A stretch of 64,000 bases of DNA from Ypsolopha sequella (Eukaryota; Arthropoda; Insecta; Lepidoptera; Ypsolophidae), in contig OW203986.1 in the NCBI GenBank assembly GCA_934047225.1, forward strand, positions 19,223,221-19,287,220. Direction: 5' to 3'. The position numbers were made by a program, and so were the translations under genes. Within the stretch, counting starts at the first letter, position 1, and every line of letters starts with the position of its first letter. A model generated the notes under the pieces. That model was not told where the DNA came from, did no database searches, and saw only the letters and a list, made by a program, of their open reading frames with translations. This document shows positions 9,081-21,352 of the stretch, piece by piece.

Positions 9081-11892
9081 GGCTCCAGTCCCCTAAAAAT
9101 CAGTATTCCTGCAGAATTATCAGAAAAGAAAGATTTTATTTTAGTTAGTAAGAAAGCAATAAATAAAATACATTTTACGTTAATTTATAGTGTAGAATTT
9201 GAAGATTCCAAAACACATTTTTTCATTTACTTTAATGCTACTTTTAATAGGTTTTTTAGGCTTTAAACATACCTTTATTTATGTTCTACGCGTTGAGAGT
9301 CTCATTCATGCACACGTCGCGTAAAGATTATGACAAAAACAAGAAATTTATTCAGGTAACATTTATACCCATATCTTCAATAATAATCTTACCTGATTAC
9401 TTTTTTTGGATAATACTTTAGTTTTCTTATTTCGAGTGCTTTAAGTAGTTGTGATTTTATTAATTCAACCACTGATAAAATATATTTTTTCTACTAGAAA
9501 ACTATCGTTTAGCGTAGTCAAATTTAAAACACGTAGAATAGAACTATTAATAAGTGAAATAACAAAAAACGGTATTTAAAAATCTTTTTAAGAACATTTA
9601 TCAAATCGAAACTTATCGAGAGTTTAAAACACAAAACGCGTCGATATTTCCCTCAGTTTCGCTGGGACATCGCAGCGTTCAGACGTGTGTTGTGTAGCTC
9701 CACGTCATTTCACCTCCCGCTCGCACGGTTGCTCCCTTTCCCTCGCGTAGATTCTTATGGAGAGGCGAACTGTATCATGAAAGTTGCTCTACTTGAATAT
9801 TGCACTTATCATTTAATAAGTAAACAACTATGGATGAAATCTTTTTTGAATATTTTAAGAAATCCCTGTTTTGATAAAATAAAGTCTAATCTACGTCCGT
9901 CCGTATTTCACAGCATCATAACTTTAGCACCGTAAAGATAAAGACTCGAAATTTGGCACGAAAATAGCATTAATTTGCCTACATATTACATTGTAAAAAA
10001 AATATGAAAAATTTTAAATTGTTTAAAATATTTTCAAAACAAAAGTGAGAAAAATTAAAAATGCAATATGGGTATCAAACTGTAGACACTAAAAAGGTCA
10101 TTGTAAAAAAATATACTTTTACTATATTTACTGGCACTGGTTTTCTGAAATCTTTAAAAAAAACTACAATAATGTGTATGTCCGAAACTGGTAGACCGAA
10201 AAATATGAAAAATTGTCCATTATAGATCATAACTGACCAATATCCGGGAAAACTATAGTGATTTAAAAATATAAAAAAAAGTAAAATAAATAGAAAAAAA
10301 AAAACATTTATAAAAATACAATATGGGTATCACATTGTAGGTACGAAAAAGCTTATTGTAATTATATATAGTTTGGCTATATTTAATTGCATCTATTTCG
10401 AGAAATCCTTGAAAATCTATAAAAAAATGTATGTCCCTCTTATCTCCAAAACTGGTGGACCGAAAAATATGAAAAAATCATGGTAATATGCGTTTACGTA
10501 AGAATTACAGAAAAAATAAAGCGGTTGAGAAATTCACGAAAAAAAAATGATAAATTTATCATCCACAATACGGAACCCTAGGTTCTGACTAGAGTCTGAC
10601 TCGCACTTGGCCGGTTTTTTTTCAAGATGTTTGCGGTAGGCCGTTTTTTTGGGCAGTTTTAATTTAGTTTTCGGAGCTTTTATTATTACCCATTATTTTT
10701 GCCATAAATATCCGGTTATCCGGATAATACATATCCGTTATACGGATAGTAAAAATCTGCGAATAATTGCATGCCCTAATTCGCTTAGATTAGGTTATGT
10801 TAATGTGTGTTAATTCTAAAACCCGTAAAGCCGTATTTTAAAAGTTGTGGTCTAAAAAACCCACGGGGATGGCGTGACACAAATTTTATACCAGCACCGC
10901 TGTCGCCACTTTTTGGAATAACTAAAGCCGAAGCTACATCCTTTTTATTACTTTACTTACTTTTATTTAAAATATCTTAAAAAGCTATCGAAGTCACTAA
11001 AACCGACAGTCGAGATAACAACGTGCTAGACAATAATGCATCAAAACAAAAGAACGTACGCAGCTGCGGTTCTTATCATTAAAACATCACATTTCTAAAA
11101 CTAATTTTTTACCTTTTTTATTGCACCTTAGTCATAATCATGGACACACAAACTGACAGACACTTAATTACCGTAAGAGTTTCTATTTTTGATATTATAT
11201 TACTTAAAGAACTGATTGTAATATGTGTGTGAGTATTAGGATTTCATAATTTTAAATGTTTTCATTGTTACGATTTGATTATTAATTTTCTACATTTTCA
11301 AATTTTATAAAGGTATTTTTTATGTCAGGCATTAGTTAAATAAAAATCTTGATGAATAAAGAAATTTTCGGGCACAACTACACGCTTTTTAGGGCATGCA
11401 GGTTTTCTTAGAGCGATAGGGCTCATCACGTTGAGACGTAATAATCTTCAGAGAAACGCGGGTGTACTTATAGGTACACGTATGGGTGGACTTATGACTT
11501 GCATCTCACAGTTTACACTCGGAACACCTCTTGACACCCCTTCGGTAAAAATCTGCAAATAATTGGATGACCTATAAAATGTATTGTGTCTCAATACTAA
11601 TCACTCTTACTGCTACCAAAAAGCCATCTATTCCAGGTAGATTTACTTTTGTTCATTTTGCTTTTGCAAATTCATTTTGTTTGTTCCGATAAGCAAACCA
11701 AACTTTGTAAATTACCGTAACTCGAATAATTAAAAATCTTCACATGTCAAATTTTAAGTAATCGTACACTCATTTAACGGAGTAGAGCAACATTCAGGTG
11801 CGGTCTCTAACATCTGAATGCAGCGGGGCGAGCGCCACTTCTAAAGCCTCAGGTAAGATGAAAGCGAAATGTTGCAAAGAGAGTCTGGGGCC
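9081..11892. mobile_element. TTAA-flanked element, copy A (2812 bp)
   Basis: Begins GGCTCCAGTCCCC and ends GTCTGGGGCC; these are imperfect inverted termini. TTAA lies on both sides (9077-9080, 11893-11896). Homology to copy B (13069-15948) begins and ends exactly at these TTAA sites, which defines the element. TTAA targeting is the hallmark of piggyBac-type transposases. No transposase frame is present, so it is non-autonomous. It contains a block of the GGTTCCG-type lepidopteran repeat (~9890-10621), and a body fragment of the SINE seen at 45882 (~11427-11545). The centre 10378-10925 is not shared with copy B. Confidence 0.82.
9890..10621. repeat. GGTTCCG / CTTGGCCGG-type dispersed repeat inside copy A
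   Basis: Starts near CGTCCGTCCGTATTTCACAG and ends ACTCGCACTTGGCCGGTTTTTT. Long AT-rich middle with repeated GACCGAAAAATATGAAAAA. Its first half is shared with copy B (to 14370) and it is related, inverted, to 40441-41265. Confidence 0.7.
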
Positions 11893-12042
11893 TTAACATT
11901 CGTTTTTTGCGTAATTTCAAGAGCCATAAAAATAACGATTTTCAGTGACATCAATAAAACACATAACATAAATAAATGGGATCTCCATTGTAGTGTCAAA
12001 ACACATTGAAATCCGGTACTGCACGCCAACCAACCGCCTATA

Positions 12043-12296
12043 CAAGGTGTAACAGAAAGGTGTAACCATATTTGAAGAGCTTATTCAATCAATGGTATAG
12101 AACAACTTTTACTATGGAGCCAACCCTGAAATCTCGAAAAAGAAATCTGCCCTTCCATACATTTCAGCCGAGTGGCATTGCATTTTTCTTTGAAAAAGTT
12201 TTTTTATTTTTTTTTGAGATGCAGGTAAAAGTTGTTTCATACCATTGACTGAATATGCTCTTCAAATATAGTTACACCTTTCTGTTACACGTTTTG
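12043..12296. mobile_element. TA-flanked foldback MITE, 254 bp (CAAGGTGTAACAG family)
   Basis: Arms are reverse complements across the length: GTGTAACAGAAAGGTGTAACC at the left, matched by GGT/AGTTACACCTTTCTGTTACAC at the right. TA duplicates are at 12041-12042 and 12297-12298. A second full copy is at 47043-47307, and a piece of the arm recurs at 36500-36560. Non-coding. Confidence 0.85.
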
Positions 12297-12321
12297 TATA
12301 TATATATATTTATAAATATAT

Positions 12322-12400
12322 ATCATCATGACATGAATCCCCGAGGGGGCCACATAGGTGTACCGATTGTGGACTGTTGCATTTTTTTTTGCAAGGATAC
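12322..12400 (-). repeat. SINE body fragment
   Basis: CATGACATGAATCCCCGAGG and the following CACA.AGGTGTACCGA match the distal part of the SINE at 45882-46187, same orientation. The tRNA-like head is missing. Confidence 0.55.
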
Positions 12401-13064
12401 ACATTTTCAAATGACCATTTCACATTGTGTTACTTGTTCGATCAGTTCAATAAAAATAATATAAATAGTAGGCTGTAGGGCTGATCTAAACAATTTAGAA
12501 AAAACGCAAAAATATTTGAAGTTTGCTCTATAGAATAAAAATACGAAGTTTCCTCTAAATTTCATGTTTTTCGAGTGTTAAAGGGCGTTATTAAATTATA
12601 CAGACTTGCAATTTGTATTTAAAAACAGTGACCAATAACCCCGTCTAAACATTTCGATTTATAATGGATTCGTCAAGCCTTATTAGTTCGGTTTGGTCAA
12701 ACCTCTGTCCAGAAATTGGAACATAATTATAATGTCATCTGAAAAGCCTCTTACTACGTAAAACTAGATGGCGCTGCTTGTGTGTTACATCGCGATACCG
12801 TTTGAACTTTGTTAAAATTCAAAGTAACAAACAAGGTAAGTATGAATGAAGACTTCCGGGACGACTTCCGAGACGACTGCTCGACGACGACGAAGGACGA
12901 CTCGAGGACCCTACGTAAACACATTAATTTTTGTGAGGATCTCTCGAGGATCCTAATTCTATTTAGACCCGGACTCAGATGGAGGCAATGTGCAGATAGT
13001 GCAGTTAGCGTTGCCAGATCTATGGATAAATCTGTAGAATTACGGATTTTCACTCTTGTCCTTC
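12401..13064. other. Spacer between the TTAA elements, with a lone splice-donor-like site
   Basis: Mostly AT-rich. Around 12765-12840 there is ATGGCGCTGC, and CAAACAAG|GTAAGT, a consensus 5' splice site near 12836. It is followed by a purine/pyrimidine-rich 'CGACGACG' stretch with an open frame (to ~13050) that has no recognisable domain. I cannot link it to a gene. Confidence 0.35.
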
Positions 13065-14370
13065 TTAAGGCTCCAGTCCCCTAAAAATCAGTATTCTCGC
13101 AGAATTATCAGAAAAGAAAGATTTTATTTTAGTTAGTAAGAAAGCAATAAATAAATTACATCTTACATTAATTTATAGTGTGGAATTTGAAGATTTAAAA
13201 GTATATTTTTTCATTTAATTTAATGCTACTTTTAATTGGTTTTTTAGGCTTTAAACATACCTATATTTATGTTCTACGCGTTGAGAGTCTCATTCATGCA
13301 CACATCACGTAAAAATTATGACAAAAATAAGAAATTTATTCAAGTATAATTTATTCCCATATCTTCAACAATAATCTTACCTGGTTACTTTTTTGGATAA
13401 TACTTTAGTTTTCTTATTTCGAGTGCTTTAAGTAGTTGTGATTTTATGAATTCAACCACTGCTAAAATGTTTTTTTCTACTAGAAAACTATCGTTTAGCG
13501 TAGTCAAATTTAAAACACGTAGAATAGAACTATTAATAAGTGAAATAACAAAAAACGGTATTTAAAAAATAATTTTGAGAACATTTATCAAATCAAAACT
13601 TATCGAGAGTTTAAAACATAAAACGCGTCGAAATTTCCCTCAGTTTCACTGGGACATCGCTGCGTTCAGACGTGTGTTGTGTAGCTCGACGTCATTTTAC
13701 CTCCCGCTCGAACGAATGCTCCCTTTCCCTCGCGTAGATTCTTATGGAGAGGCGAACTGTATCATGAAAGTTGCTCTACTTGAATATTGCACTTATCATT
13801 TAATAAGTAAACAACTATGGATAAAATATTTTTTGAATATTTTAAGAAATCCCTGTTTCGATAAAATAAAGTCTAATCTACGTCCGTCCGTATTTCACAG
13901 CATCATAACTTTAGCACCGTAAAGATAAAGGCATGAAATTTCGCACAACAACAGCATTAATTTGCCTACATATTACATTGTAAAAAAAATATGAAAAATT
14001 TGAAATTGTTTAAAATATTTTCAAAACAAAAGTGAGAAAACTAAAAAATATCCTAAAAATTTAATATGGGTATCAAACTGTAGACACTAAAAAGGTGATT
14101 GTAAAAATATATACTTTTACTATATTTACTGGCACTGGTTTTGTGAAATCTTTAAAAAAACCACAAAAATGTGTATGTCTGAAACTGGTAGAACGAAAAA
14201 TATGAAAAAAATGTCCATTATAGAACATAACTGACCAATAACCGGGAAAACTATAGTGATTTAAAAATATAAAAAAAGTAAAATAAATGTTTTTTTTTTA
14301 TAAAAATTAAATATGGGTATCACATTGTAGGTATTAAAAAGCTTATTGTAATAATATATAGTTTGGCTAT

Positions 14371-14662
14371 CACAGAACAAAATACTTGCATTTTTGCAGT
14401 TTGGACGAGTGAGCAGCAACCGATGAAAGTCGAATATATAGAAAGGGATAAATTATTTTGGGAGTCAAAAATGATTGGCCCTTTAACGCAATTCTATCAT
14501 AATTGTCTACTGCCAGAATTAATTGACTCGCGCCTTGAGCGTTCTATAGCAATAAAAGACCCGCCGCATATAATAGCCGCCATTGAAAATAAAAATCAAA
14601 AACATTCCCAAAAGAAAACTTACGGTACAACGAAGCTAACCTCAAAAAATAGGCAGTTATAA
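14371..14662 (+). pseudogene. YqaJ-type viral recombinase/exonuclease C-terminus (fragment)
   Basis: About 96 codons, open to the TAA at 14660-14662. ITEQNTCIFAVWT is the last core strand of the YqaJ/lambda-exonuclease-like nuclease fold, and VEYIERDKLFWE...FYHNCLLPELIDSR is the helix that follows it in insect YqaJ-domain proteins. The catalytic residues lie upstream in the family and are absent, so this is a 5'-truncated remnant. The last ~30 residues are basic and low in complexity (KNQKHSQKKTYGTTKL). An AATAAA at 14763-14768 sits in the likely 3' UTR. It is inside TTAA-flanked copy B and nowhere in copy A. The assignment is from pattern recall, not a search. Confidence 0.62.
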
Positions 14663-14992
14663 GTTATAACTACCTATTTTTTTGTAATTAATTACCAATA
14701 TTTAGTTTAAGTAGTAGATTTCAAAGTCACTAACAATAGCTATGATCCTTTGATTGTTTTCAAATAAAAGAATTGCATGATTTTCATTCTTTTATTTACT
14801 TTTGCTCCCAGAAAATCCCTCGTATACCTTGTCTTTATTATATAATGAAAATATTTTAGATTTAAAGACAACGCATAACAATCTAACGACAGTGTAGCAG
14901 TCGAGGTAAACACGTGCAAGGTAATCACAACAAACAAGAAAACTCATTTCTTAGAATCTTCAGTAAATCCATTATACGCACGATGCCGACTG
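14663..14992 (+). other. Likely 3' UTR and downstream DNA captured with the YqaJ fragment
   Basis: Not shared with copy A. Holds AATAAA at 14763-14768 followed by T-rich sequence. No further coding seen. The join to shared sequence is at GCCGAAGCTACATCC. Confidence 0.5.
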
Positions 14993-15952
14993 TTGCCGAA
15001 GCTACATCCTTTTTATTACTTTACTTACTTTTATTTAAAATATCTTAAAAAGCTATCGAAGTCACTAAAACCGACAGTCGAGATAACAACGTGCTAGACA
15101 ATAATGCATCAAAACAAAAGAACGTACGCAGCTGCGGTTTTTATCATTAAAACATCACATTTCTAAAACTAAATTTTTTACCTTTTTTATTGCACCTTAG
15201 TCATAATCATGGACACACAAACTGACAGACACTTAATTACCGTAAGAGTTTTTATTTTTGATATTATATTACTTAAAGAACTGATTGTAATATGTGTGTG
15301 AGTATTAGGAATACATAATTTTAAATGTTTTCATTGTTACAATTTGATTATAAATTTTCTACATTTCCAAATTTTATAAAGGTATTTTTTATGTCAGGCG
15401 TTAGTTAAATGAAAATCTTGATGAATAAAGAAATTTTCGGGCACAACTACACGCTTTTTAGGGCATGCAGGTTTGGCTCATCACGTTGAGACGTAATAAT
15501 CGTCGAAGAAACGCGGGTGTACTTATAGGTACACGTAAGGGTGGACTTATGACTTGCATCTCACAGTTCACACTCGGAACACCTCTTGACACCCCTTCGG
15601 TAAAAATCTGCAAATAATTGCATGACCTATAAAATGTATTGTGTCTAAATACTAATCACTCTTACTGCTACCAAAAAGCCATCTATTCCAGGTAGATTTA
15701 CTTTTGTTTATTTTGCTTTTGCAAATTCATTTTGTTTGTTCCGATAAACAAACCAAACCTTTGTAAATAACCGTTACTTGAATAATTAAAAATCTTCACA
15801 TGTCAAATTTTACGTAATCGTACACTCATTTAACGAAGTAGAGCAACATTCAGGTGCAGTCTCTAACATCTTAATGCAGCGGGGGGAGCGCCACTTCTAA
15901 AGTCTCAGGTAAGATGAAAGCGAAATGTTGCAAAGAGAGTCTGGGGCCTTAA

Positions 15953-17093
15953 CAACAAAAATAATTTTGACAATCCCGCTAAGCGGGATTTTTAAATGAT
16001 CGATTCCCGGTACTTTCTTGACAGAATGTAAGATAAAGAAACGCATGCGATGAAACCAAGTTTGAAGTTGACCTGAAAATTACTAAATAATTTTTTGTTC
16101 GTCCTTCTTGTTTCAACATCTCAAGTACTTATAAGAAATAATAATTTCTAACTTTGAAGTCAGAAACATGTTAACTCGAGTTATTCTTAAGAGTACGTAC
16201 GAGTCTGAAAACATGGTCTAATAATTTACCCCCAATTTCACTTTTGAGATTTAGACGGCTCTTCAGTATGAAATACAGCTCTGTGATTGGCTTATTTGTT
16301 TCCTTAGTATCGTTTTATAAGATTTTCTTATATAGAAACCAATATTGATCAGAAAAATTAATTATTTATTCGGTTACATTATGTTTCTGTATGAAACTAC
16401 GAAATTGTTAAATTCGTACTTTCCGATAGCTTTTGGTTTTTTATTTAATATAAACATTTTATGCCATTACAATGTTCGTATCATAAAATCAAAAGCATTT
16501 TTGTTCCTTCGAATGATGTCATAATACAGGATATCTTTTTTGCCAAAATGAGCAAGTTCAATTCCCGGATGAGGTAAGTAATTTTTTAAAAGTCTTTAAA
16601 TGCAGTTTTTATTTTCTCCAAAATCAATTACGATAGTTCTTTGAGCAAATTTCTGTATCCTTTATAGTTAAGATTTTCCGCATACCTAGATCCATCTCAA
16701 CACACTACTCTATCTGTATACTAATAAATAAACAGAGCGTTTTATTGATAGATAAGATTTTGATTGGGTATTTGTGTCTTCACTATTGTTTTGAAATAAT
16801 ACTTTGAAACGCTCTGACTTAACTGACTTTCATTATGGTGTAAAATTGACTTTCATTACATTTTTTATTTTCGTCTGTGTTTTTATCTTATGGAAACAAA
16901 ATAGTTTTATAATTGAGCGCAGCTAACTGCAGCGACTGGATAAGACAGATTTATAGTCTCAGACAATAATCGATTCGTTCTTAGAATAGTCTACAAATAA
17001 GATTTATTTTGCGTCTAGAGGGTGAATCCAGGATTAAGTATATCTTATGAAATAAATTAGCCAGGCTTTTGGAAAACATCATACACTACGTTG
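15953..17093. other. AT-rich intergenic stretch
   Basis: No gene recognised. A short match to the 1-kb foldback at 52032 lies at about 16550-16620, listed separately. Nothing else stands out. Confidence 0.5.
16550..16620 (+). repeat. Fragment related to the CAGGGTGG foldback (tRNA-like box B)
   Basis: AAGTTCAATTCCCGGATGAG followed by TTTAAATGCAGTTTTTATTTTCTCC parallels the inner part of the right arm of 52032-53033 (GGTTCAGTTCCCGGGTGAG ... TTTGAATGCAGTTTTGTTTC). The GTTCAATTCCCGG part is box-B-like. Confidence 0.5.
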
Positions 17094-17370
17094 AACAGAA
17101 TTCGTACTGGTGTGGCAAGGTGCAAGTACAACCTGCACCGATGAGATATCGTTGACTTACCTCGCTGTGACTGTGGACCCTCGAAACAGACTATCCGTCA
17201 CATCGTACAGAAATGCCCCAGTCAGAAGGTTTCTTATAGGGCTGGAGCACCTACATCAATAAATTAGCAACAGAGGCGAAAACATGACTGTCAAACCTAC
17301 ACTTGGAATATATACCTAATAAATAATATATAAACACATAGGCCATGCAATGGTGATGATGATAACCTCA
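17094..17370 (+). pseudogene. LINE 3'-end fragment (RT C-terminal zinc-ribbon-like region)
   Basis: Translating from 17094 gives NRIRTGVARCKYNLHR, a TGA, then DIVDLPRCDCGPSKQTIRHI.QKCP. The CDCG...QT..HI...CP spacing is the cysteine cluster at the C-terminus of many insect LINE reverse transcriptases. The in-frame stop shows decay. The sequence ends in a TGATGATGATAA-like tail near 17352-17365, as LINE 3' ends often do. Confidence 0.6.
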
Positions 17371-17400
17371 ACAAGATTTATGAACTAAAAATATGTATCA

Positions 17401-17520
17401 ACATTATATCAAAGAAACGCAGAAGAAAAGTAAAACTGGTTGTGAGGAGCTCTAAACCGGGACTCGAACCCAGGACCTCTCGTTGAACGGGTGATTGCTA
17501 CTTGCGAATTTACCCATGTA
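17401..17520 (-). repeat. tRNA-derived SINE fragment
   Basis: On the minus strand CCTGGGTTCGAGTCCCGG carries a perfect box B (GGTTCGAGTCC, about 17459-17470). The adjoining GTGAGGAGCTCT and AGAAACGCAGAA.GAAAAG match the element at 54808-54922. A convincing box A was not identified upstream. A short match to the distal SINE-like motif (ATCTCCTTGCGATGG) reappears at 18178-18192, suggesting a later insertion split it. Confidence 0.55.
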
Positions 17521-17559
17521 CTTTCCCATACCACAAGGATAATGTTTACCTGGCGCCTA

Positions 17560-18120
17560 ACCGGAATTACATTACGAAATTAGTGGCATGCATGTTGAAA
17601 TCAGTGTCACGAAAGTAGTTTCATTACCTGCGAAAGTAATTTCGTAAAATAATTAGTGTCGTGGAATCCACAGTTTCGCAGCAACTTATAAAATAAAGCA
17701 ACTTAGTTAAACTTATAAAATTAGATTATGATTTGTATATATTATATAGTTTCTAAATGATCATAATATTATATATGTACATTATGGTTATATAAATAAG
17801 ATGCTTGTATATTCATTGATGAACTGTGTACGTATATTTTTATCGGCATTCCATCGTTGGTTTGCCATATTCAACGCTTAAAAACTTCGCGCGATGACAT
17901 AAACACACACGTCCGCACAGCGCAGGCGTTTTGCGACAATAATTTCACGTCGCGTTTACACGATGAAATTAGTTGCATGTCATTAATTTCACTCAAAAAA
18001 TCACGCAGAGCACGAAACTAATTTGCTTTCGTGAAATTAATGCATGCATTACGAAATTATTAAATTACACGTGAAACTGTTGTTGAAACTAATGTCACGA
18101 AATATCCCAGTAACTTTCAG
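17560..18120. repeat. Degenerate inverted-repeat region
   Basis: ATTACGAAATTAGTGGCATGCATG.TGAAATCA near 17570-17605 and its reverse-complement-like counterpart around 18035-18110 (ATTAATGCATGCATTACGAAATT) suggest a diverged foldback. CACGAAA and TTTCGTG recur many times. Boundaries uncertain. Confidence 0.4.
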
Positions 18121-19235
18121 GTTTACTTCTGTGTATCTATACCGCAATATTATGTGAATAACAGTGAATTTGTAGGTATCTCCTTGCGATGGATGAATCG
18201 CCAAGTGTATAAAATAAAGAAAGGTATATCTTCCCATAGTTAAAAAATATATCGTGTTTATTCTTTTTTGTTGTAGACCAGCTTTTATCTGCAATTTTTG
18301 TCTACGATGATGTCTACAGCGTCATCTAGTTGTTCCCCTCATGAACTAGTTATCACATTATAAAAGGTATCGTAATACAGATACTCCTAAATAGCGTTAC
18401 CTATACTGGGAAAAGATGGAGCTGCTAGTCTAGATCTTTTTTACATACAAACATATGCTCACGTTTTTCTCCCAGAGGGGTAGGCAAAGACTACAGATTT
18501 TCATCTGTTACGATCCCTACATGAATGTTTCGTCTCCAGATCCATCAATCTAGTCATACAAGCTCTTCTATTCCGGATACATTTGACATTGCCCATCTCC
18601 AATTTAGTTTTTTATTTTTTTTTAATAAAATATTTACCCTATCTTACGCCCAGGATTATAAGGAGTACTTTTTATTTTCCCCAATTTTTGGCAAAGTGAG
18701 TAAGGATGACGTCATCTCATGACCATGGCAAAAACACGGTGAATCCCGTACTAGTATTCCTAATGATGTTTATTGTGACCGCCTTAACCTAAAACTGTAT
18801 ACTTCCAGGCTATTAAGCTATACAACAGTAAACCACATCCATTTCAGTTCAGTAGTTTTTATGTGAACTGTGAGTACAAATACTAGCGGATATTTTTTTA
18901 AATATTCTTTTTACTATTTGTACGGCCCTATACAGGCCCTAAGAAACCCACTTTTACAAACACAAAACTCTACTTATGATTTAATTTTAAGTATAGATCA
19001 GAAAACTCACTTTTTTCCTTAACCTTGCATCTGATAAAACTAACAAACCAAAAAGTGATAAAAATTCAACGTCTAACCCATAAACGCACTCGCTAGAGTA
19101 TCGTTATAAAAGAATATACAATCTTATATAAATAAAGTTTATACTAAGGCCCATTTAAATCCCTTAAAAGTGGTTCAAAACTTTGTTGGAATGCCCGCGG
19201 CTCCAGTACCGGTGCAAATTTAAAGTATGTAGCAC
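18121..19235. other. AT-rich intergenic stretch
   Basis: No gene seen. It includes one short dispersed repeat (18449-18530). The open frame at 18525-18722 shows no domain. Confidence 0.45.
18449..18530 (+). repeat. Short dispersed repeat (CTCCCAGAGGGGTAGGCA)
   Basis: TTTTTCTCCCAGAGGGGTAGG and GACTACAGATTTTCATCTG reappear in inverted orientation at 57381-57422. I recall this motif as widespread in lepidopteran DNA; its class is not known to me. Confidence 0.5.
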
Positions 19236-20131
19236 CAGTGGCCAGGCCCGTATCCAGGGTCCATCGCCGATGAGAGGGTTAACATTTAATTTTGTGTCGG
19301 CTTTCTTCAAACAGAATTCGTCACTGTAACGTCATACTTGAATTCAGCTTATCATTGAAGAAAATTAATATTTGGTATATATTAATCCACCTGCTCTTTG
19401 CATGGATCCATAATGCAAAAGATGAAACCAATAGTTCGTTTCGGTTTTTTCATAACGTTTCATTCGGATAAATGGCAATAACTGGATTCCCATAGCAACG
19501 CAGTAAAGAGAGAGGAAATAACTACCATACAAATAATATTAAAGCAGAATAATATACGCCAATATACGACCATATTTGAAATGAAAACTAGATATCATGT
19601 CTTTCTCATAAATAGTATCCTGTTTTGCTACATCATTCGTAGGATAACTAATCTGAGTTACGATTGGACGCAAGCGACGAGGCAAAGTATGTAATGTATC
19701 ACACGATTACGACACGTGCCTTTCGTATTTAACATTATAGGTGTTTAATAATTAATCTTTCTTTTGATCATTTGATTGGAGATTTAATGTGGATGTATGT
19801 GATGGATTTCGTTCCCAAATGCACAAAATATTATTGTTTTTCTTAATTTTTGAAAAAAAAGTACGAGTATTAATTTAATGTGATTTATAGAATTTAGCGA
19901 CAATAGTGAAATGTCAATTTGGCTTTTCTGGCGATGTTTTGTTATTTTAGGTATTACTTTTTAAATTATCCTGCACAACAACTTATTGCATAAAATAATA
20001 CAACTAAGCTACAAAGCCTAACTGCCACTAAAATTTTGTATAAAATAAGAAAAACACCATCAATTGTGCGATTAGGAACCAAATCCATCGCATGCACCTT
20101 AACCCCCCACCTGAATACGGCCCTGCCAGTG
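19236..20131. repeat. Probable TIR element, ~0.9 kb
   Basis: The left end CAGTGGCCAGGCCCGTATCC and the right end GAATACGGCCCTGCCAGTG are imperfect inverted repeats, and GGTTAAC / GTTAACC-like sequence follows inside each. CAGTGGC-type ends occur in hAT and other DNA transposons. No matching 8-bp flanking duplication was found (TGTAGCAC against CCACAGAA), so class and exact ends are unsure. No transposase frame. Confidence 0.5.
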
Positions 20132-21352
20132 CCACAGAACCGTTAGCAAGGCGAGCATGAGAATTCCATTATGGGCCCGGAGTGACGTGCGGTGCGGTGT
20201 TACCGTGTGCCCTGCTGCCCGTGAAAATGGAGCAACGTACGGTAAAAACTGTATTCCAACCGAATTTTGAAAAACATTTTTAGAAAATACTTTTATTTTT
20301 ATAATACGACGAATAATTTTTTTTACAGTAGACTTCCGGCAAGATCATGGCTAACGACACTTTACAGGTTAAATAAAATGTTGTATTCTTAGCCAAATAC
20401 TTATCTGAATAAATGCAGGTCTCTAAATAAGAAAATCTTGTTAAGCTATATTTAGGCTACAATTTAGCCAATAACAGTGCTGTATTACATATTAAAGCGC
20501 CGCCTAACTTGAAAATCTCAAAAATGTACTCGAAGGTAAGCCAATAAAATATTGAACCATTATTTTCCAAAGTAGGTACTCAAAAAAAGTACCTCGTTAA
20601 GTTTTTCTGACGTCAAAATATGAAATAATTGGTATTCTTCATAGTCACGCCGACTACTTGAGACCTTGCAACATGGTAAGGTCAAACAAAAACCTATTTC
20701 TTCATTTTCAGATCAACTTCAAAGTGGGTTAAGCATTTCATCACATGTGTATTTTTTTATTTTAAATTGATTTGAATAAAAAGCTCAAATCACGCCCCTA
20801 AGCGGGATTCAACCAGCACCGCAACGGCAAAAGAAGATCATGGCCCCAATCGGGACACAGCAGGCACCGCAACGGCAACGGGGATAGGTTAAAGTGCCTG
20901 CAGGAGGCTGCCTAAAAAGGTAGTCAGGCTGCCACATTCCAGAGAATGCTATTGTACAGTACACTCACAAGGGATCTGAATTCTATTTTACGTGATAAAC
21001 TTGAGAAGTGCAATTCGACGAAGCTATTGTGTAGCGTTACTAGCTTTCCGAATGGTAAAATATTTATGTGTGCAGTGGAAGCACCTATCAGATCTTTGTG
21101 ATAAACGTAGTGTCGATAAAATAAACATTACTGAATTTACTATTTCAGTCATTTTTATTTGCTATGTTCGTTAGCTTGTTAGTTTTTACTTTATTTAGGG
21201 GAGTTTTACCTTTTGTGAACACAATACAGTTGGAAAATTTATGTAAACCGAAAGTTTTGTAAAGTAATTGCACCAAGTCAATAGCAGTCCACTGTTTCAT
21301 AACAGCGGAGGTATTATATATTCTTACAACCCCTAGTGTTTTTAAGTTTTAA
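20132..21352. other. Intergenic stretch with two GC-richer islands
   Basis: 20140-20240 and 20785-20945 are clearly richer in G+C than the surroundings. The second holds a diverged direct repeat, CA.CACCGCAACGGCAA, twice (around 20813-20880). It may be an old retroelement UTR. No coding assigned; the open frame 20992-21174 has no recognisable content. Confidence 0.4.

Larger units (their letters stand above)
13069..15948. mobile_element. TTAA-flanked element, copy B (2880 bp) with captured YqaJ fragment
   Basis: Same termini as copy A, TTAA at 13065-13068 and 15949-15952, same orientation. It matches copy A over 13069-14370 and 14993-15948. The intervening 14371-14992 is unrelated to copy A and holds a YqaJ-type coding remnant plus 3' UTR. 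The second half of the GGTTCCG repeat present in copy A is lost here, so the centre was replaced rather than simply interrupted. Confidence 0.82.

Noticed and set aside
19236..20131. Assignment of this TIR element to hAT
   Set aside because: The ends look hAT-like, but the flanking 8 bases do not match, so no superfamily was named.
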